From NCBI GenBank assembly GCA_902803365.1, contig CADCPU010000239.1, forward strand, positions 1 through 6,819: a stretch of 6,819 nucleotides of DNA. The letters run 5' to 3'. The translations under genes were made by a program, and so were the position numbers. Each line of letters begins with the position of its first letter. The first letter of the stretch is position 1. This DNA is from Oscillospiraceae bacterium. GTDB lineage: Bacteria; Bacillota_A; Clostridia; Saccharofermentanales; Saccharofermentanaceae. This document shows positions 4,970-6,819 of the stretch, piece after piece. Below the pieces are notes generated by a model. The model saw nothing but the letters and a program-made list of their open reading frames with translations. It ran no database searches and was not told the origin of the DNA.

Positions 4970-6819
4970 TTAGTTATCTTCTTTCTTGGTCCTCTTGGCG
5001 CGGATCGTGAACGTTCCTGCGGCCATTGCCAGGAATGCCAATCCCGCGATCGCGAAAACGGATATCGTCTCACCCGTCTTCGTTATGCGGCTCGTCGTCT
5101 TATCCGGCACCGCAGTCGGAGTAGCCGTCGGTGCAGTCGTCGCTGTAGGTGCAGGCGTCGGAGTAGCCGTTGCAGCAGCTGAATCAGCGCTCGTGTTCAA
5201 TTCGGAATCAGTATCAGATGTAACTACTGTAGCCGTATCCTTATCCTTAGAGGAAGAAACGACATTCTTGTCTTCATCAGTTGTAGTGCTCGTTACTGCC
5301 TGAGTCGGCTTTGCTGCCGTTGTAGCAGCAGGAGTTGCAGTTGCTGAAGCGGAAGCCGTCGGCTTAGCCGTAGGCTTTGCTGTCGGCTTGGTCGTAGGAG
5401 CAGCTGTTGGAGTGGCAGTCGGTCTTGCCGTAGGTGTAGCATAGCTGTCCGTAAAAGCGACTGTCGTTGTATTGCCGCCTTTAACCGTTACGTCAGAAGC
5501 CTTGGCGCCGTCAGTCGAATCCCCGCCGATCGTGTACGTGACACTAACGTTATAGCCGTCTACTGTATACAAAGTCTCTTCTACCGTGTATGTCTTTCTG
5601 GCATCAACATTTGTGAGGACCTTCTTATATGTGTCCGTATCAGCATCGTAGGTGAAGTCAGTTCCGAGCACGTAAGTTCCGATCGTCTTGCCTTCGCTGT
5701 CTGTTACCGTGAATGTGAGACCTGCCTTGTCTTCGTCAGTGATATCGCCCTCGATCGTCTTTACGATCTCGAGTGTACCCGTAAGAAGCTCATAAGTGTT
5801 CGCAAGCTTTGTTACGTTGTTCTTGCCAAGGAGCTGAGGCGTTGTGCAGTAACCGATCGCATCATCGAAGATCATGTCTGTCTCAGCGACCTTTGCCTTT
5901 TCGCCGTTTCCGTTAATGTATGAGATCGCGAAAGTATGCTCTGCCTCATAGTAATGGTAGTCGCAGTTCTTCTCTACTACGAAGTACTGCGCCTCAGGAT
6001 CGAGGTCGTTAATTACGACATAGTAGCAGCCCTTGGAAGTATCGAACTTAAAATCTTCGCCGATAGTCAGAGTCTTTACGATCTCCTTTTCGCCCGCTGC
6101 GTTGATCTTACCGAGATCGATCTCGATACCCCTCAATTCGTCAGGACTAAGGATGTTCTTGTCGCGGAAGTACTTCTCGATCGTGCAGGAAGTATTCTCG
6201 GATACATATGTATTTACAAAGTCGACCGTCGAGCCGGATGCAACGCCGGTTGCCTTGCTGCCGTTCGCGCTCGTGCCGTTTACGCTGTAAGTAGTGATGC
6301 GCTGAATGTTTCCTAGCGCGCCACCTACCTCTTCGATCGTGTAAGTCTCGGTTGTGTTGACCGGAATATTCAATGTGTATACGCCTCTGGATTGTGTTGC
6401 CTGAGCGCCGTCGCCCGTAGCAGCGAAAGTGCCCACGATCGTACCCTTGTTGGAGATAACGTTGAACTTTACAGCCTCGACGTCACTCATGTTAAGATCG
6501 CGCGGCAGGTCAAAAGTCTTGGTGATCTTGATATTGCCCGTCATGACATCATTGTTCTTCCAAGGCATACCCATGATCCTCTGGCGCGACGTATCGTCCG
6601 GCCAGTAGAAATAAGAATCGTAAGCACCCGGAGTATTGCCTACCGGGTAGTTAGCGTAGTTACTGTCGATGTAGTTGAGGAGCGGTGCGAACACGAGGTT
6701 CCAGAAAGAACCTTCTGCCTGATAGTCGCCCGTCGTATCGCCTGCATTCCTTGAGATACCGTAATAAGCATACGGTGACTGATATGTAAGGAAGAAATCG
6801 CGGTTGAGCACGATCCACA
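4970..6819 (-). CDS. Cell-wall-anchored pilin-like/adhesin surface protein, 5' partial
   Basis: Extracellular protein covalently anchored to the wall by inference from its tail. The frame is open to the window edge and no signal peptide is visible, so the N-terminus is missing; a GTG at 6811 (used here as residue 1) is not a credible start. After an aromatic-rich segment (1-90), three Ig-like/isopeptide-type domains follow: about 92-203, 206-341 and 344-458. Each has a first-strand Lys (K98, K213, K351), a mid-domain Glu (E160, E280, E411) and a last-strand Asn or Asp (N200, N338, D455), as in CnaB/FctA-type pilin domains. A Pro-Thr-Ala stalk (458-570) is interrupted by an acidic Ser/Thr stretch. 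The end is a variant sorting signal: ITKTG (576-580), a hydrophobic helix (583-603) and a basic RAKRTKK tail. All four cysteines lie in domain 2. Adhesin versus pilus subunit cannot be decided; no sortase gene is in the window. Confidence 0.85.
   Translation of the reverse strand, partial: WIVLNRDFFLTYQSPYAYYGISRNAGDTTGDYQAEGSFWNLVFAPLLNYIDSNYANYPVGNTPGAYDSYFYWPDDTSRQRIMGMPWKNNDVMTGNIKITKTFDLPRDLNMSDVEAVKFNVISNKGTIVGTFAATGDGAQATQSRGVYTLNIPVNTTETYTIEEVGGALGNIQRITTYSVNGTSANGSKATGVASGSTVDFVNTYVSENTSCTIEKYFRDKNILSPDELRGIEIDLGKINAAGEKEIVKTLTIGEDFKFDTSKGCYYVVINDLDPEAQYFVVEKNCDYHYYEAEHTFAISYINGNGEKAKVAETDMIFDDAIGYCTTPQLLGKNNVTKLANTYELLTGTLEIVKTIEGDITDEDKAGLTFTVTDSEGKTIGTYVLGTDFTYDADTDTYKKVLTNVDARKTYTVEETLYTVDGYNVSVTYTIGGDSTDGAKASDVTVKGGNTTTVAFTDSYATPTARPTATPTAAPTTKPTAKPTAKPTASASATATPAATTAAKPTQAVTSTTTDEDKNVVSSSKDKDTATVVTSDTDSELNTSADSAAATATPTPAPTATTAPTATPTAVPDKTTSRITKTGETISVFAIAGLAFLAMAAGTFTIRAKRTKKEDN
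5072..5086 (-). other. Variant sortase sorting motif ITKTG
   Basis: These codons encode ITKTG, followed by Glu, a hydrophobic helix of about 20 residues and a basic tail. The layout matches an LPxTG-type cell-wall sorting signal, but Leu is replaced by Ile and the normally conserved Pro by Thr. Confidence 0.65.
5102..5176 (-). repeat. Membrane-proximal Pro-Thr-Ala low-complexity block of the surface protein
   Basis: Encodes about 25 residues of short TATPT, APTAT and similar units between the acidic Ser/Thr stretch and the sorting motif. Such stalks are usually extended, wall-spanning and often O-glycosylated; that role is inferred from composition. Confidence 0.7.
5297..5440 (-). repeat. 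Distal Pro-Thr-Ala/Lys repeat block of the surface protein
   Basis: Encodes about 48 residues rich in PTA, TPT and KPT units. In its middle, three near-identical 12-base units encode consecutive KPTA tetrapeptides (about residues 479-486 plus the preceding KPTA), which could change copy number by slippage. It follows the third Ig-like domain directly. Confidence 0.65.

Noticed and set aside
5936..6316. Plus-strand open frames antisense to the surface protein
   Set aside because: Complement of a repetitive Thr/Val-rich coding strand; no ribosome binding site or promoter.
1..6819. Mobile element, CRISPR or RNA gene
   Set aside because: No transposase or integrase motif, no regularly spaced palindromic repeat array, and no tRNA or rRNA-like segment could be seen.

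Overview
The window reads as chromosomal DNA of a Gram-positive anaerobe of the class Clostridia, probably a gut or rumen Lachnospiraceae/Oscillospiraceae-type organism. This is inferred from strong AAGGAG-type ribosome binding sites, a surface protein with a Pro-Thr-Ala stalk and a KTGE-type sorting tail, moderate GC content by eye, and an OmpR-family two-component pair. TGA is used as an ordinary stop codon. No RNA gene, CRISPR array or transposase is visible, and no gene-free stretch reaches 300 bases.

Layout. Plus strand: the 3' part of a membrane acyltransferase of the acyltransferase-3 / COG3594 type (5' end outside the window), then after 74 bases carrying its own promoter a PrsW-family intramembrane metalloprotease with two C-terminal zinc ribbons. 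Minus strand, read from the right: a large cell-wall-anchored, pilin-like surface protein (5' end outside the window) closed by a strong rho-independent terminator; an OmpR-type response regulator with its own extended -10 promoter embedded in a palindrome; its sensor histidine kinase 4 bases downstream; and, 82 bases further on, a CPBP (CAAX/Abi-type) intramembrane metalloprotease. The PrsW and CPBP genes converge and their 3' ends overlap by 32 bases.

How the parts may work together. Every product is in, on or reporting on the cell envelope. The most interesting unannotated signal is a set of four TTAAGA-like hexamers spaced exactly 11 bp apart between the kinase and CPBP genes, the arrangement expected for tandem binding of an OmpR/PhoP-type regulator. 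It suggests that the neighbouring two-component system controls the CPBP protease, making RR-HK-CPBP a small envelope-response module. The surface protein appears to contain three isopeptide-type Ig-like domains with Lys-Glu-Asn (twice) and Lys-Glu-Asp (once) candidate triads, four cysteines confined to the middle domain, and an unusual ITKTG sorting motif. A link between the two-component system, the two proteases and the surface protein is an inference from position only.
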